The notes beneath the pieces were generated by a model. That model was not told the origin of the DNA and did no database searches. It saw only the letters and a program-made list of their open reading frames with translations. Of a DNA stretch of 64,000 bases, positions 11,065-21,099 are shown piece after piece (within the stretch, counting starts at the first letter, position 1; each line of letters begins with the position of its first letter). The position numbers were made by a program, and so were the translations under genes. Origin of the DNA: Megascapheus bottae. Lineage: Eukaryota; Chordata; Mammalia; Rodentia; Geomyidae. The DNA lies in the NCBI GenBank assembly GCA_024803745.1, contig JANJXV010000189.1:944861-1008860 (forward strand), read 5' to 3'.

Positions 11065-11285
11065 CACAGGCTGTGTCAGTGGCTCCAACCTTTAATCCTA
11101 GCTACTCAGGAGCCTGAGATCTGTGGATGGTGGTTTGAAGCCAGCCCAAGCAGAAAAGGCTGCCACCCACTTATTTCCAATTAACTGCCAGAAAAACGGA
11201 AGTAGTACTATGGTTCAAAATGATAGAGGAGACTTGAGCAAGAAAAGCCCAGGGATCGCACCCAGACCCTGAGTTCAACAACAAA
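11065..11285 (+). repeat. composite SINE
   Basis: Full-length diverged copy immediately downstream of the LTR. Confidence 0.87.
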
Positions 11286-11317
11286 ATAAATAAGTAAATA
11301 AATAAACATTAGTTTTC

Positions 11318-11740
11318 TGAGTGCTGGTGGCTCATACCTATAATCTTAGCTACTCAGAAGGCTGAGATCTGAGAATTGAAGTTCAAAGCCAGCCTAGACA
11401 GGAAAGTCAATGAGATTCTTATCTCTAGTTACCACTGGAAAGTCAGAAGCGAAGCTGTGGCTCAAATGATAGCCATAGCTCTTTTTTTTTTTGCCAGTCC
11501 CAAGGCTTGAACTCAGGGCCTGGGCACTGTCCTTGGGCTTTTTCAAGGCTAGCACCACAGCACCACTTCTGGCCTTTTCTGTGTCTGTGATACTGAGGAA
11601 TTGAACTCAATATTTCATGCGTACTAGGCAGGTACTCTCCCACTGGACTACACTCCTGGCCCCTAGACAGAGCTCTTGAGAGTAAAAAGTAAGGGACAGT
11701 ACCCAGGCCCGAAGTACAAGCTCAATTATGGGTATATTTT
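11318..11740 (+). repeat. composite SINE split by an IDL dimer
   Basis: The head and middle lie at 11318-11482. The tail resumes after 11663 (gagctcttgagagtaaaaag, gggacagtacccaggcccg). The insert is the minus-strand IDL dimer. Confidence 0.85.
11483..11663 (-). repeat. IDL dimer SINE inserted in a composite SINE
   Basis: Begins with a T run and ends near ctcctggccc. Flanked by an imperfect 12-bp duplication (agccatagctct at 11471-11482, agacagagctct at 11664-11675), 10 of 12 identical. Confidence 0.88.
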
Positions 11741-12091
11741 TTTTAATAGCACTTCTAGATTCACAACAACAGTGGATTAGTACTTTTCCTCCTTGCTTTA
11801 AAACTTGGTAGTTTGTTTCTTTTTAGGAACAACTTGAATAGCATTCAATTGTTGGGACATAAGCAATTTTTTAAATCTAAAATTACTTTATACTTTTCTC
11901 CCTTCACTTGGCCTTCCAATTAAATGTCCAAAGATTGTTATTATCATTGGGGAGAGGGACACTGTGCTTTGCTACTTTGTCATTTCTATTGCAGAAGGTT
12001 CCAGAAAACAGAGGAGGGAGGGATGCAATTTATCACTGTCCTTAGCAGATGTCACTATTATGCCTAATATTTATTTGTTGTTTCTTCTCTT
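11741..12091. other. unassigned sequence
   Basis: No repeat or exon recognised. Confidence 0.5.
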
Positions 12092-12323
12092 TTCTTTTTT
12101 TTTACCCATCCTACGGCTTGAACTCTGGGCCCAAGCTCTATTCTGACTCAAGGCTAGTGCTCTACCATTTGAACCACAGTGCTACTTCTGGCTTCTTCTG
12201 AATAGTTTATTGGAAGTAAAAGTCTCACAGACTTTCTTGCTCAGATTGGCTTAGAACTGTGGTCCTCAGATCTCTACCTTCTGACTAGCTAAGTTTACAG
12301 GTGTGAGCCATAGGTGTCCAGCT
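12092..12323 (-). repeat. composite SINE
   Basis: Diverged full-length minus-strand copy with a T-run start and head end ggtgtccagc. Confidence 0.86.
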
Positions 12324-12663
12324 ATGCTTAATATTTTTAACCAAGGCAATGACTGATCTCATCCCCTTGTAATACCTTATAGTGTTCAGCACCATAAAAT
12401 GTATCATTTTCTTCAAAGCTTTTCTCTTTATATCTCCTCCTCTATAAATTATGTTAGCTTGATTTTTTTTTACTTATGGTTCTGTGCCTAGGGGTCAAAT
12501 AAAGCATGTTATTTCTCACAACAATATTGGAACTTCTTTATTTCTGTCTGATTTATAAAAAGTTTGCTTGCCTCAAAGTTCATATTGTTAATATCTTCAT
12601 GGCTAACTAATAAAATGCCATAGAATTATTATGTTTTGAGTATCATTCTAAGTCTTTCAAAAG
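12324..12663. other. unassigned AT-rich sequence
   Basis: No supported feature. Confidence 0.5.
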
Positions 12664-12825
12664 TATTGTGTAAGCCATCTTTCCATGAGTGTAACAAAAT
12701 GCCTGGGATGATGAAACTGAAGAGGAAAGACTTAATTAAATTAGACCCTAGTGATTCATGCCTCTAATCTTAGCTATTCAGGAGGTTGAAATATGAACAT
12801 CATAGTTCCAAACCAACCAAGGCAT

Positions 12826-12872
12826 AGAAAGAAAGAAAGAAGGAAGGAAGGAAGGAAGGAAGGAAGGAAGGA

Positions 12873-12931
<59 letters not shown>
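12826..12931 (+). repeat. GAAA/GGAA microsatellite
   Basis: GAAA, then GGAA, then GAAA units, pure purine, inside a composite SINE and abutting an IDL dimer. Confidence 0.97.
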
Positions 12932-12932
<1 letters not shown>

Positions 12933-13114
12933 GGCCGGGAGTTTGGCCTAGTGGTTAAAGTGCTTGCCTAGCATGCACGAAGACCCGGGTTCAATTCCTC
13001 GGTACCACATACATAGAAAAAAGCCGGAAGTGGTGCTGAGAGTCAAGTGGTAGAGCTCTAGCCTCGAGAAAGTCCAAGAACAGTGCTCAGGCCCTGAGCT
13101 CAAGCCCAGGACTG

Positions 13115-13146
<32 letters not shown>
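12932..13146 (+). repeat. IDL dimer SINE
   Basis: Near-consensus dimer (ggccgggagtttggcctagt, gacccgggttcaattcctcg) with a long A tail. Among the best-preserved copies here. Confidence 0.94.
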
Positions 13147-13147
<1 letters not shown>

Positions 13148-13369
13148 CATCCAGAAACAAAAAATATAAAAAAAAAAAAAAGAAAGGAAGGAAGGAAGAA
13201 AGAAAGAAAGGAAGGCAGGGGAAAAAAAATCCATGAGACTCTTTTCTGTCATTAACCAAAAAACGCCAGAAGTGAAGATGTGACTCAAGTGGTTGAGTGT
13301 CAGCCTTGAACCCAACTGTGTGAGGACCTGAGTTCAAGCCCAGTATTGGTTAAAAAAAAAAAAAAAGGA

Positions 13370-13612
13370 AAAGCTGGGTGCGGTGACTCACACCTGTAAT
13401 CCTAGCTACTCAGGAGGCTGAGATCTGAGGATCAAGGTTCAAAGCCAGCCCTGGGCACAAAAGGACCTGAGACTCTTATCTCCAATTAACCCCTAGAAAA
13501 CTGGAAATGGGGCTTGGCTCAAGAGTAGAACGGTAGCCTTAAGCTGAAGAGCCTAGGAACAGTGCCCAGGCTGAGTTCAACCCCTATGACCCACAAAAAT
13601 AAAGAAAGAAAG
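13370..13612 (+). repeat. composite SINE
   Basis: Near-consensus copy: gctgggtgcggtgactcaca head, cacaaaaggacctgagactc middle, ggggcttggctcaagagtag tail and A-rich end. Useful as a reference for this type. Confidence 0.94.
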
Positions 13613-13999
13613 AAATGTTTTAAAAAAAAAAGAGGAAAGGTTTACCTGGTTAACAGGTCCAGAGATTCTTGTCCACAGTGGAGTGGCATCACTGCTTTGG
13701 TTTTGTGGTGAAGCAGTGCATCATGCAGATAACACATGGTAGAGAGAAGCTGTTCGCTGTTCATCTTACAGTGTCTAGGAGGCAAACAGACAGGGAAGAA
13801 GGTCCTAATGGCACCTTTATGGGCATAATTTCAATGCCCTAACTTCCCTCCAAAAGGTTCTACTACTTGCCATAGCATCACAGCCTGACAATCAAAATTC
13901 TAGCATATAAGACTTAGGGAGACTTCATATCCAAACTACAGCATGTGCTAACATTTTTATAACATTCTTTTAAGATATACATCATTGTGATGATCAATT

Positions 14000-14080
14000 A
14001 ATAATGAGTCAATTGAGGCTCAGAGAATTAAGGAATTTGCCTGAGCCTCCACAGCTGGCAGTGACTGGACAAGAATGAAT
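14000..14080 (+). repeat. MIR-like ancient SINE fragment
   Basis: Core matches what I know of MIR: tgaggctcagagaattaagg, ttgcctgagcctccacagct, ggcagtgactggacaagaat. Diverged, as expected for a mammal-wide repeat. Confidence 0.6.
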
Positions 14081-14083
14081 ACA

Positions 14084-14146
<63 letters not shown>
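14081..14146 (+). repeat. (CA)n microsatellite
   Basis: An almost pure CA run abutting the T-side of a minus-strand composite SINE. Orientation is CA and not TG, unlike the other minus-strand cases. Confidence 0.98.
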
Positions 14147-14148
<2 letters not shown>

Positions 14149-14364
14149 TGTTATGGGCTTGAACTCAGAGCCTGAGCACTGTCCCTGAGCTTTTTTGCTC
14201 ATGGCTAGTGCTCTACCACTTAGTGCCACTTCTGGTTTTCTAGTGGTTAATGGGATATCAGTTTCATGGACTTTACTGTCAGGCTGGCTTGAATGACAGT
14301 CATCAGATCTCAGCCTCCTGAGTAGTTAGGATTATAGGCAAGAGCCTCTGGTGCTCAGCTCAGA
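14147..14364 (-). repeat. composite SINE
   Basis: Minus-strand copy with small internal deletions (ctaccacttagtgccacttc lacks several bases). Confidence 0.87.
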
Positions 14365-14462
14365 ATTTTAAATTCTGTTGCACTGTGATTGTCCTTAAAT
14401 TTATTTAGTCCTTAAATGTATTTAGCCACAAACAGAAGTTGGAATTATTCAGAACTAATGAT

Positions 14463-14720
14463 ATTGCTGCAGAATATGTATGTCCTCTGCTCCTCCAAAT
14501 TTACGTGTTGACATCTTAACCTTGAAGGCAGTGGTATAAAGACATTAGGATGGACCTCTGGGAGGTGATTAGGTGATGAGTGATTATATCAGTCCATTGT
14601 CCAGGACTTTAAGAGAAATTCCAGAGACTGGAGACGTTATAAAGATAAGAAGCTTCTAAAGGGGATACTAAAGGGTTAAGATATGGAAGCTGTGTGAGTT
14701 CAACTTTGGAAATGCTGAGT
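14463..14720 (+). repeat. MaLR-type LTR fragment
   Basis: Matches the plus strand of MLT/MST-class LTRs: gaatatgtatgtcctctgct, gtgttgacatcttaacc, aaggcagtggta, gggaggtgattaggtgatga. Diverged; no internal sequence. Confidence 0.65.
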
Positions 14721-14836
14721 TATGGCCGACAGCATGAAGAATGGGAGCAAGTGGGAGACAAGAGGCTAGAATGACTAGGAAGGAGGGTGATGCTGTTCTT
14801 CTAACAACTCTTTCTCAAAAATAAAGCAAGAAGCGC

Positions 14837-15062
14837 CCAGCTATGAGCACTGCTGCCTCATGGCTGCATTCCTAGCTACCCAGAAAGCTAAGATCTGAGG
14901 ATCATGGTTTGAATCCAGCCAGGGCAAGAAAGTCCATGAGATTTGTCTCCAATTAATCACCCCAAAACTGGAAGTAGAGCTGTGGCTCAAAGTAGCATAG
15001 AAAAGCACTCAGGGACAGTACCCAGGCCCTGAGTTCAAGCCCCGTGACTAACCAAAAAGAAG
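14837..15062 (+). repeat. composite SINE
   Basis: Full length, with a slightly decayed head and a good tail (gtgactaaccaaaaag). Confidence 0.88.
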
Positions 15063-15199
15063 CAAACAAACAGTAGAGCAAGGTTACATGAGAAGTACCT
15101 TGACTTGTAATGACTCCTTACTGGGTCCACCTCTCAACAGTTCTCTACTACCTCTATATGTTGTAAGGCACCTCAATTATGATAAACAGAGACGCCACA

Positions 15200-15731
15200 T
15201 GTTGAGAAGTTGAACTGGGAGTCTTTATTGGAAAGCCAGTGACTGCAGGTGATTGCCTGTCAGAAAGACCTGCAGTCCCTCGAATACACATAACAATGTT
15301 AGAAAACTGAGCCATGAGAGTAGCAAAGCAAAGAAAGAGCAGAAAAACAATACCGAACAACCAGATCAATTCCGATGGAAAGCTGAAGTGGGATGCCATG
15401 ATAGTCTGCACCTAAATAGTATCAGGGGCTGTGGTAGGGTCACAGGAAACTCAAGATTCTACCAAGTTCAAGGCACAAGACTGATAGGTCCAGTAACCTA
15501 TCATCCAATACCCTGCCCATGCCCCTAGGTACACCCATCACATGAGAGGTGGGACTTCCCTTCTTCCACCGTGAAGACAATATGGTGCCACTTAAACCCA
15601 ATACTCTGTCATCCACTATGTGGCCAGATGACACCAGCTACATCCAGTGACCTTATTTCATATACTGCCATACAGCATAGAGCTCCCAGCATATGAGCCT
15701 ATGTTATAGTAGCTACACCCAAATCACAACA
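15200..15731 (-). repeat. LTR, family Y copy 2
   Basis: Read on the minus strand it starts TGTTGTGATTTGG and ends CTTCTCAACA, so it has TG...CA ends. An AATAAAG lies about 40 bases before that end (plus-strand ctttatt at 15221-15227), as in an R-U5 boundary. It is homologous to 3020-3455 in the opposite orientation. No matching target duplication was found, so the exact ends are provisional. Confidence 0.6.
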
Positions 15732-15751
15732 TTGTCTGTGAAAGAGATCCC

Positions 15752-15912
15752 TTAGCCAGGCACCAGTGGCTTATACTTATAATAGTAGCTACTCAGGAGG
15801 CTGAAGTCTGAGGACTGTGGCTTGAAGGCATCCTAGGCAGACAAATCCAAGAGAAGCTAGAAACAAAGTTAAGATTCCTGGAGAGTTTCTGAGTTCAAGC
15901 CCCAGTACTGGA
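15752..15912 (+). repeat. composite SINE with an internal deletion
   Basis: The head is complete (aggcaccagtggcttatact). The middle is shortened and the tail is reduced to gagttcaagccccagtactgg. Confidence 0.8.
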
Positions 15913-15931
15913 GATAGAGAGAGACGGAGGG

Positions 15932-16040
15932 AGAGAACATGTTGCTATGTCCCAGCTTCCTGGGAGATGGAGGTAAAAGGATTTCAAGTGTTCAAGAACA
16001 GTGTGGGCATCATAGTGAGATAGGATCTCATGATGAAATG
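15932..16040 (+). repeat. B1-like fragment
   Basis: Weak B1 pattern: cccagcttcctgggagatgg, aagaacagtgtgggcatcat, gagataggatctcatgatg. Confidence 0.5.
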
Positions 16041-16097
16041 GAAACTCTGGACAATCAATTTATCATTCCTCTCTTGATACCTAACGAATTTCCTCTT

Positions 16098-16566
16098 CTC
16101 CCACTTTTTCTTTTTGGTGCTGGTCGTGGGGCTTAAACTCAGACCTCAGGTGCTGAATCTGAGCTAATTTTTTTTTTTTTGTTTTTTTTTTTTGCCAGTC
16201 CTGGGCTTGAGCTCAGGGCCTGAGCACTGTCCTTGGACTTTCTCAAGGCTAGAGCTCTACCACTTGAGGCTCAGCACCACTTCCAGCTTTTTTTCTATGT
16301 ATGTGGTACCGAGGAATCAAACCCGGGTCTTCATGCATGCTAGGCAAGCACTTTAACCACTAGGCCAAACTCCCGGCAGAATCTGAGCTTCTTTTGCTCA
16401 AAGCTCGTACTCTACTCCTTGAGCCACTTACAGCTTTTTCTGGGTAATTCGTTCGAGATAAGAATCTCACAGACTTCCCTGCCCAGAATGGCTTTGAATC
16501 ATGATCCTGAGAGCTAAGCCTCCTGAGTAGGTAGGATTACAGCTGTGAGTCACAAGTGCTCAGCTC
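16098..16566 (-). repeat. composite SINE split by an IDL dimer
   Basis: The tail start is at 16098-16165; the rest of the tail, middle and head are at 16379-16566 (ending agtgctcagctc). Confidence 0.88.
16166..16378 (-). repeat. IDL dimer SINE inserted in a composite SINE
   Basis: Flanked by an exact 11-bp duplication, gaatctgagct, at 16155-16165 and 16379-16389. Near-consensus left unit with a good B box (gaatcaaacccggg). Confidence 0.93.
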
Positions 16567-16645
16567 TTATCTCACTTTTGATGAAGTGGTATACTCTAAG
16601 TGTATGTTCTTGGCCTGCCTTTGGCAAGAAACCTGTTTAACCCAG

Positions 16646-16990
16646 TATGTTAGTCAGCTTTGTGATACTGTGACAAAATATCTAAAGTAGTCATCTTATG
16701 AAGAAGAAAGGTTTATGTTGGCTCATATTTTCACAGATTTCAGGCCATGATCTCCTGGTTTGTGTCTGTGGTAAGGCCATATAACATGGCATGGTGCTCA
16801 TGGAAAAGGACACTTCAAAAGAGACTGCTTACCAGAGACTGAAGAAGCCAAGGTCCCAATATCTCCTTCAAGGACATACTTTCCAATAACCTAACTTCCT
16901 CCCCCTAGTCCCCACCTTCTAAAGGCTCCTCTGCCTTCTAGTGGCTCCACAGGCTGGAGACTTAACTTTTTCTCACGTGGCCATTGGAGG
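16646..16990 (-). repeat. MaLR-type LTR fragment
   Basis: Minus strand of the same LTR class as 12664-13948, and better preserved: gttagtcagctttgtgatac, aggtttatgttggctcatat, ggtcccaatatctccttcaa, cctaacttcctccccctag. Confidence 0.7.
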
Positions 16991-17171
16991 GTCCTATCTC
17001 AATTATAGCAGCTACTTTGGCACGCATTCTTCTAAGCTGGATGTCTCCTCTTAGTAATTTCTCATCTATATACCTTCCTGGGCTACTGATCTTTGACTGT
17101 CAATCCCCAGAGGTCTCTGCTGATTGGAACTTGAGCCCTTCTCTTTTCCCTGTTGCAGTAGTTTTCCACTC

Positions 17172-17232
17172 ACCCTGAGGACTACACATCCATTGAACAA
17201 GAGTTCTACCACTAAGCTATACCCTCAGACCT
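17172..17232 (-). repeat. decayed ID-like fragment
   Basis: The sequence caagagttctaccactaagc resembles the minus-strand start of an ID unit. Weak. Confidence 0.4.
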
Positions 17233-17234
17233 AT

Positions 17235-17640
17235 GATAGTCTTGAATAAAGTATTCTTTGTAGTTTCATCTACTATCAGTATAATTTTTCTTTAATGTGA
17301 TTGAGAAGGAAATAAGACTTACCTGATGATGATGTCTGTTACTCTGTGGCTAGACCACCCACAATGTGACTTGAAAGGGAGAGCTGCCAATTCTTAAGAG
17401 TGAACAGTGGTCTGCAATTCCTGCCTTGAACACTCTCCTTGAACACCAAAGTGGGGAAACAATGCTAAGAGAGCAGGTGGGGTTACTCCCAGGGGAGTGG
17501 GTAAGAAAGTAGAAAACTTAAAATCAGGTGTTCACTTCTTCATTATCAGACCTAGAGGAGAGAATCTTCGTGCTCACCAGTCAGTCTCTGGTGCTAGAGG
17601 GAAGAGTAAGAGGCCTGAGTGATGCCGAATTTTTTTGATT
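17235..17640. other. unassigned sequence
   Basis: No repeat or exon recognised. Confidence 0.5.
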
Positions 17641-17700
17641 GTTGTTGTTTTTTGGTTTTTGCTGATGCTCTACCACTTGCACTATGCCTCTAATTTGGAT

Positions 17701-17893
17701 TTTTTTTTTTTGCCAGTCCTGGGCTTAAGTTCAGGGCCTGAGCACTGTCCTTGGACTTTCTCAAGGCTAGAGCTCTACCACTTGAGCCTCAGCACTATTC
17801 TGGATTTTTTGTATGTATGTGGTACTGAGGAATTGAACCCGGGTCTTTGTGCATGCTAGGCAAGCACTCTACCACTAGGCCAAACTCCCAGCC
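17701..17893 (-). repeat. IDL dimer SINE inserted in a composite SINE
   Basis: Exact 14-bp duplication cctctaatttggat at 17687-17700 and 17894-17907. Full-length dimer. Confidence 0.94.
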
Positions 17894-17925
17894 CCTCTAA
17901 TTTGGATTTTTTGCTAGATTACTGG

Positions 17926-17956
<31 letters not shown>

Positions 17957-17965
17957 CATATATAA
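17926..17965. repeat. (TA)n tract
   Basis: TA and TACA units. Confidence 0.97.
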
Positions 17966-18157
17966 AATTCTTATATTTGTTGGTCCAGGCTGACTTCAAA
18001 CTGAGATCCTCAGATCTTAGCTATTCCTCTTGAACAGCTAGAATTACACGTTGAGTCACCAGCACATTGGCAATCTCTGGCACACAGCAACCACAGCTAA
18101 TTTTCACATTTAAGATTTAATACACATAGAAAAATTTTCCATCCATTCCCTTTGTAT

Positions 18158-18378
18158 TTTTTATCAGCTGTTGGTTTTGAACTCAGGGCCTCAGCTTTTG
18201 TACTCAAGAACAGCACTCAACCATTGAGCCATAGCGCCATTAGTGGTTTTCTGGTGGCTAATGAGAAATAAGAGATTCATGAACTTTCTTGCACTGGCTG
18301 GCTTTGAACTGCTATCCTGACATCCCAGCCTCCTGGGTAACTAGGAGATCAGGGGTGTGAGGCACCAGTGCCTGCTTC
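18158..18378 (-). repeat. composite SINE
   Basis: Complete minus-strand copy, diverged, ending caccagtgcctgc. Confidence 0.86.
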
Positions 18379-18774
18379 CCTTTGTTTTTGTTTTTGTTTT
18401 GTTTTTTAACAACTCTTTTGTAAAGAGACAGGGAAGGAGGAAATAAAAAGGCTAGATTGATTCATGAACAAACATGCATCAGATACAAATGTGTCACTAT
18501 TACTTGCATAATATCCATCCAAAATGTTGCCCAGTAATGGAAATCAATCAGTTAAGCAAGGCTAGGTATATTAGTGCTACAGATGCAAATATTGACTCTC
18601 TATTTTCACCCTCCACAGAGCAACTATAGTTGCCTTGAAAGAACATTGATCCTCTGTCCAAACAAATGAAAACACGAAGTGCTTAGGGTGTTCTTCCAGG
18701 AAGGTTTTTCAGCCCTGGTGCTTGGCTTGAAGAATCTTTACCATTTAGTCCACTTTTTTAAAATGAAAAAACTT
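18379..18774. other. unassigned sequence
   Basis: No repeat or exon recognised beyond a short TTTTG run at 18382-18404. Confidence 0.5.
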
Positions 18775-18960
18775 TTAACTACTCAGAAGTCTAAGATTTG
18801 GGGATCAAGGATTGAAGCCAGCCCAGGTAGACAAATTCAAATCCAATTAACTAGAAGTGGAAATATGGTAGAGTGCCAGCCTTAAATAGAAAGCTAGGCT
18901 AAGCTAAGAAAGCTAACCTAAGAAAGCAAGAGGCCCTGAGTTCAAGTCCCAGTACCACCA
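18775..18960 (+). repeat. composite SINE, 5' truncated
   Basis: Begins at ctactcagaagtctaagatt. The tail contains a local duplication of aagctaggcta-like units before ggccctgagttcaagtccca. Confidence 0.8.
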
Positions 18961-18962
18961 CA

Positions 18963-18982
18963 GACACACACACACACACGCG

Positions 18983-19035
<53 letters not shown>
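18963..19035 (+). repeat. (CA)n/(CG)n microsatellite
   Basis: A CA run with an internal block of CG units at 18979-18991, a potential Z-DNA-forming alternating purine-pyrimidine tract. It follows a SINE tail. Confidence 0.97.
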
Positions 19036-19037
<2 letters not shown>

Positions 19038-19072
19038 CCGGACCACCACTACCACCACCACCACCAACAGAA

Positions 19073-19152
19073 TATGGATGTGGGTATAGCTCAGTGGTAG
19101 AGTCTTTGCCTAGCATTTGCAAGGTTCTGAGTTCAATGCTCAGTATCTAAAA
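19073..19152 (+). repeat. ID-like tRNA-derived monomer
   Basis: Good ID pattern: gtgggtatagctcagtggta (A box tagctcagtgg), gcctagcatttgcaagg, gagttcaatgctcag. No second unit. Confidence 0.8.
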
Positions 19153-19215
19153 ACAAATAGTAAGATACATAAAATCCAAAAGAAATCCAAAAGAGTGTAT
19201 AAAATTTTGCATTCA

Positions 19216-19412
19216 TTGGGCCAGGAGTTTGGTCTAGTGGTTAAAGTGCTTGCCTAGCATGCATGAAGACCCGGGTTCGAGTCCTCGGTACCACATATGT
19301 AGAAAAAGCCAGAAGTGGTGCTGAGGCTCAAGTGGTAGAGCTCTAGCCTTGAGAAAGTCCAAGGACAGTGCTCAGGCCCTGAGCTCAAGCCCAGGACTGG
19401 TGAAAAAAAAAA
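19216..19412 (+). repeat. IDL dimer SINE
   Basis: Near consensus, with an exact B box (gggttcgagtcc). The flanks ttgcattca and ttacattca look like a short imperfect target duplication. Confidence 0.93.
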
Positions 19413-19449
19413 TTACATTCACTTTTTTTGTATGTCTGCTTTTTTCTTT

Positions 19450-19532
19450 CTGGTGGAACACTAAGGATTAGACCCAAAGCCTCACACGTGCTAGACAAGT
19501 CCTCTGTCTCTGAATAGCAGTCCTAGCCTGAC
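19450..19532 (-). repeat. ID-like fragment
   Basis: Minus-strand ID traces: gcctcacacgtgctagacaa. Confidence 0.5.
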
Positions 19533-19627
19533 ACTAACATGTTAGACCCTCTAGCCAGAGTATGACTCACTTCTTGATCTGGATACCAATCAAAGTGCCC
19601 AGCTGTCCAGGAAACAAAGAAGAGGAA

Positions 19628-19856
19628 GCTGAGTGCTGGTGGCTCACACTTGTAATCCCAGCTACCCAGGAGGTTAAGATCTAGGGATTATGGTTCAAAG
19701 CCAGTCTGGGAACGTCAGTGAGATTCTTATCTGTAAATGGCCAGCAAAACACCAGAAGTTGGAGGTATGGCTCAAGTTTAAAACATCAGTCTTGAGTGAA
19801 AAAGCCAAAGGACACAGCAAAGCCCTGAGTTCTAGCCACAATACCAGCACAAAGAA
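19628..19856 (+). repeat. composite SINE
   Basis: Full-length copy (gagtgctggtggctcacact head) with a diverged tail. Confidence 0.87.
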
Positions 19857-20169
19857 AGAAAGAAATGAAGGGAAAGTAATAGCCACCATAGAAGAGGCTC
19901 ATTCTTCATTTTATAACCACAGTCGTCTTTAGGGAAAAACAAGTATAAATATCAGTATAAAGCACAGAACAGAGCAGGCATCTGGATATTATTTTTTCCT
20001 CTAGATGATAGTGCATGTGCCACTATTTAGAACAGTCCATGTGTGGTTAGGAAAAATATCAAAATTACTCATTTTTTTTCTCTGAAGACTTTGAGGCAAG
20101 GACTTGAGTTCCTAAACTGGTGATAAGACAGCTTTTCCAGCCCCAAAGTTCTTATTTTAAAGCGAGTAT

Positions 20170-20356
20170 CAAGATTTGACTCAGCACCTTGACCTTTTTC
20201 TGGCTGTCTAAGACATGCTTCAAGCTTTTTGCTTGTTGATTGGGAGATAGAGTTTCATGGACTTTTCGGCCCAGCTGACTTTGAACTGTGATTTCCCCAA
20301 ATCCAGGTGAACTGAGTAGCTAGGATTACAGATGTAAGCCACCAGCACGCAGCTCT
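20170..20356 (-). repeat. composite SINE, tail incomplete
   Basis: Middle (gattgggagatagagtttca) and head (gtagctaggattacagatgt) are clear. The tail is mostly lost. Confidence 0.78.
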
Positions 20357-20399
20357 GCTCACTGTTTTGTTTCTTTTTTTCTTTGTTATTGTTTTGGTT

Positions 20400-20482
20400 C
20401 TTTTTATAGTGCTAGGAACTGAACGCATGGGCTTTGCACATGTTTGGCAAGGAGCCCATCACTGAACTGTCGCCCCAGCCCC
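20400..20482 (-). repeat. ID-like fragment
   Basis: Minus-strand ID unit with gggctttgcacatgtttggc and a decayed B box (ggaactgaacgcatgg). Confidence 0.55.
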
Positions 20483-20824
20483 TTTAGCCCTGCTTCTGAT
20501 GTCAACAGGCAAGGGGGCCAGCTAGTCACCAGAGTGTTTTTCTATGCTTCTATGACCAGTGTGGTTTGTGGTGTAACAGTCTATTCTTTGAGGTCTACTC
20601 ATTCATTTGTTACTTGTAAAGATTTTTGTTTTTGACTTATAAGTAGAAGCTATTAGGGAAGGTGGCCTTTATCTTTTGGCAATCTGTTTTCTGGCATTTT
20701 TGTTTGGCTTCATTCGTCTTCTTGGCCAAAACTGTAGTGTACTTTAATCCTCTTCTTAATTTTTTTTCTTTGTAGATAGTGAGGCTTGAATTCAAGGCCT
20801 CATACTCTCACATGGGATTTTTTT
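20483..20824. other. unassigned sequence
   Basis: No exon recognised. An ID-like trace may be present near 20780-20812. Confidence 0.45.
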
Positions 20825-21092
20825 TTGTCCTTTTCTTTTTAAAAACTTTTGTACCTGTCCTGGGGCTTAAACTCAGGAATTGGGTATTATCCCTGAGCTC
20901 TTTTGTTCCAGCTTAGCTCTCTACTCCATGAGTGACAGCTCCACTTCTAGATTTTTGGTGGTTAATTGGAGATAAGGGTCTCAGGGAGTTTCCTGTCTGG
21001 GCTCTCTTTGGACTATGATCCTTATCTCACAGTCTCTTGAGTATGTTGGAAGTATGTTGGATTACAGGTATGAGTCATCAGTGCCTGGCTTC
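20825..21092 (-). repeat. composite SINE
   Basis: Minus-strand copy with a small duplication near the head (agtatgttgg occurs twice in a row at about 21040-21060). Confidence 0.86.
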
Positions 21093-21099
21093 ACATATT

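Larger units (their letters stand above)
12735..13366 (+). repeat. composite SINE expanded by a microsatellite and an IDL dimer
   Basis: The head lies at 12735-12825, and the middle and tail resume at about 13227-13366 (atccatgagactcttttctg, gcccagtattggttaaaa). Between them lie a GAAA/GGAA tract, an IDL dimer and a second A/G-rich tract. Confidence 0.82.
12664..13948 (-). repeat. MaLR-type LTR split by a SINE cluster
   Basis: The left piece (12664-12734) reads tgtaacaaaatgcctgggat; the right piece (13631-13948) resumes aggaaaggtttacctgg and ends atccaaactacagca. Both match the minus strand of mammalian MaLR LTRs as I know them. The 0.9-kb SINE cluster between is flanked by agaggaaagactta (12721-12734) and agaggaaaggttta (13631-13644). 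Confidence 0.65.
17641..18075 (-). repeat. composite SINE split by an IDL dimer and a TA repeat
   Basis: A decayed tail lies before 17700. The middle is replaced by a TATA/CATA tract, and the head part continues to about 18070 (gatcctcagatcttagctat). Confidence 0.75.

Noticed and set aside
12932..13146. CRISPR-like array from many similar repeats
   Set aside because: The repeats are dispersed SINEs in a vertebrate genome, not regularly spaced direct repeats with unique spacers.
12948..13337. 129-codon minus-strand frame with a hydrophobic run
   Set aside because: It is the antisense of an IDL dimer, its poly-A tail and neighbouring A/G tracts.
19073..19152. Functional tRNA gene
   Set aside because: It has tRNA-like A and B boxes, but no cloverleaf is intact and the unit matches ID-type SINEs.
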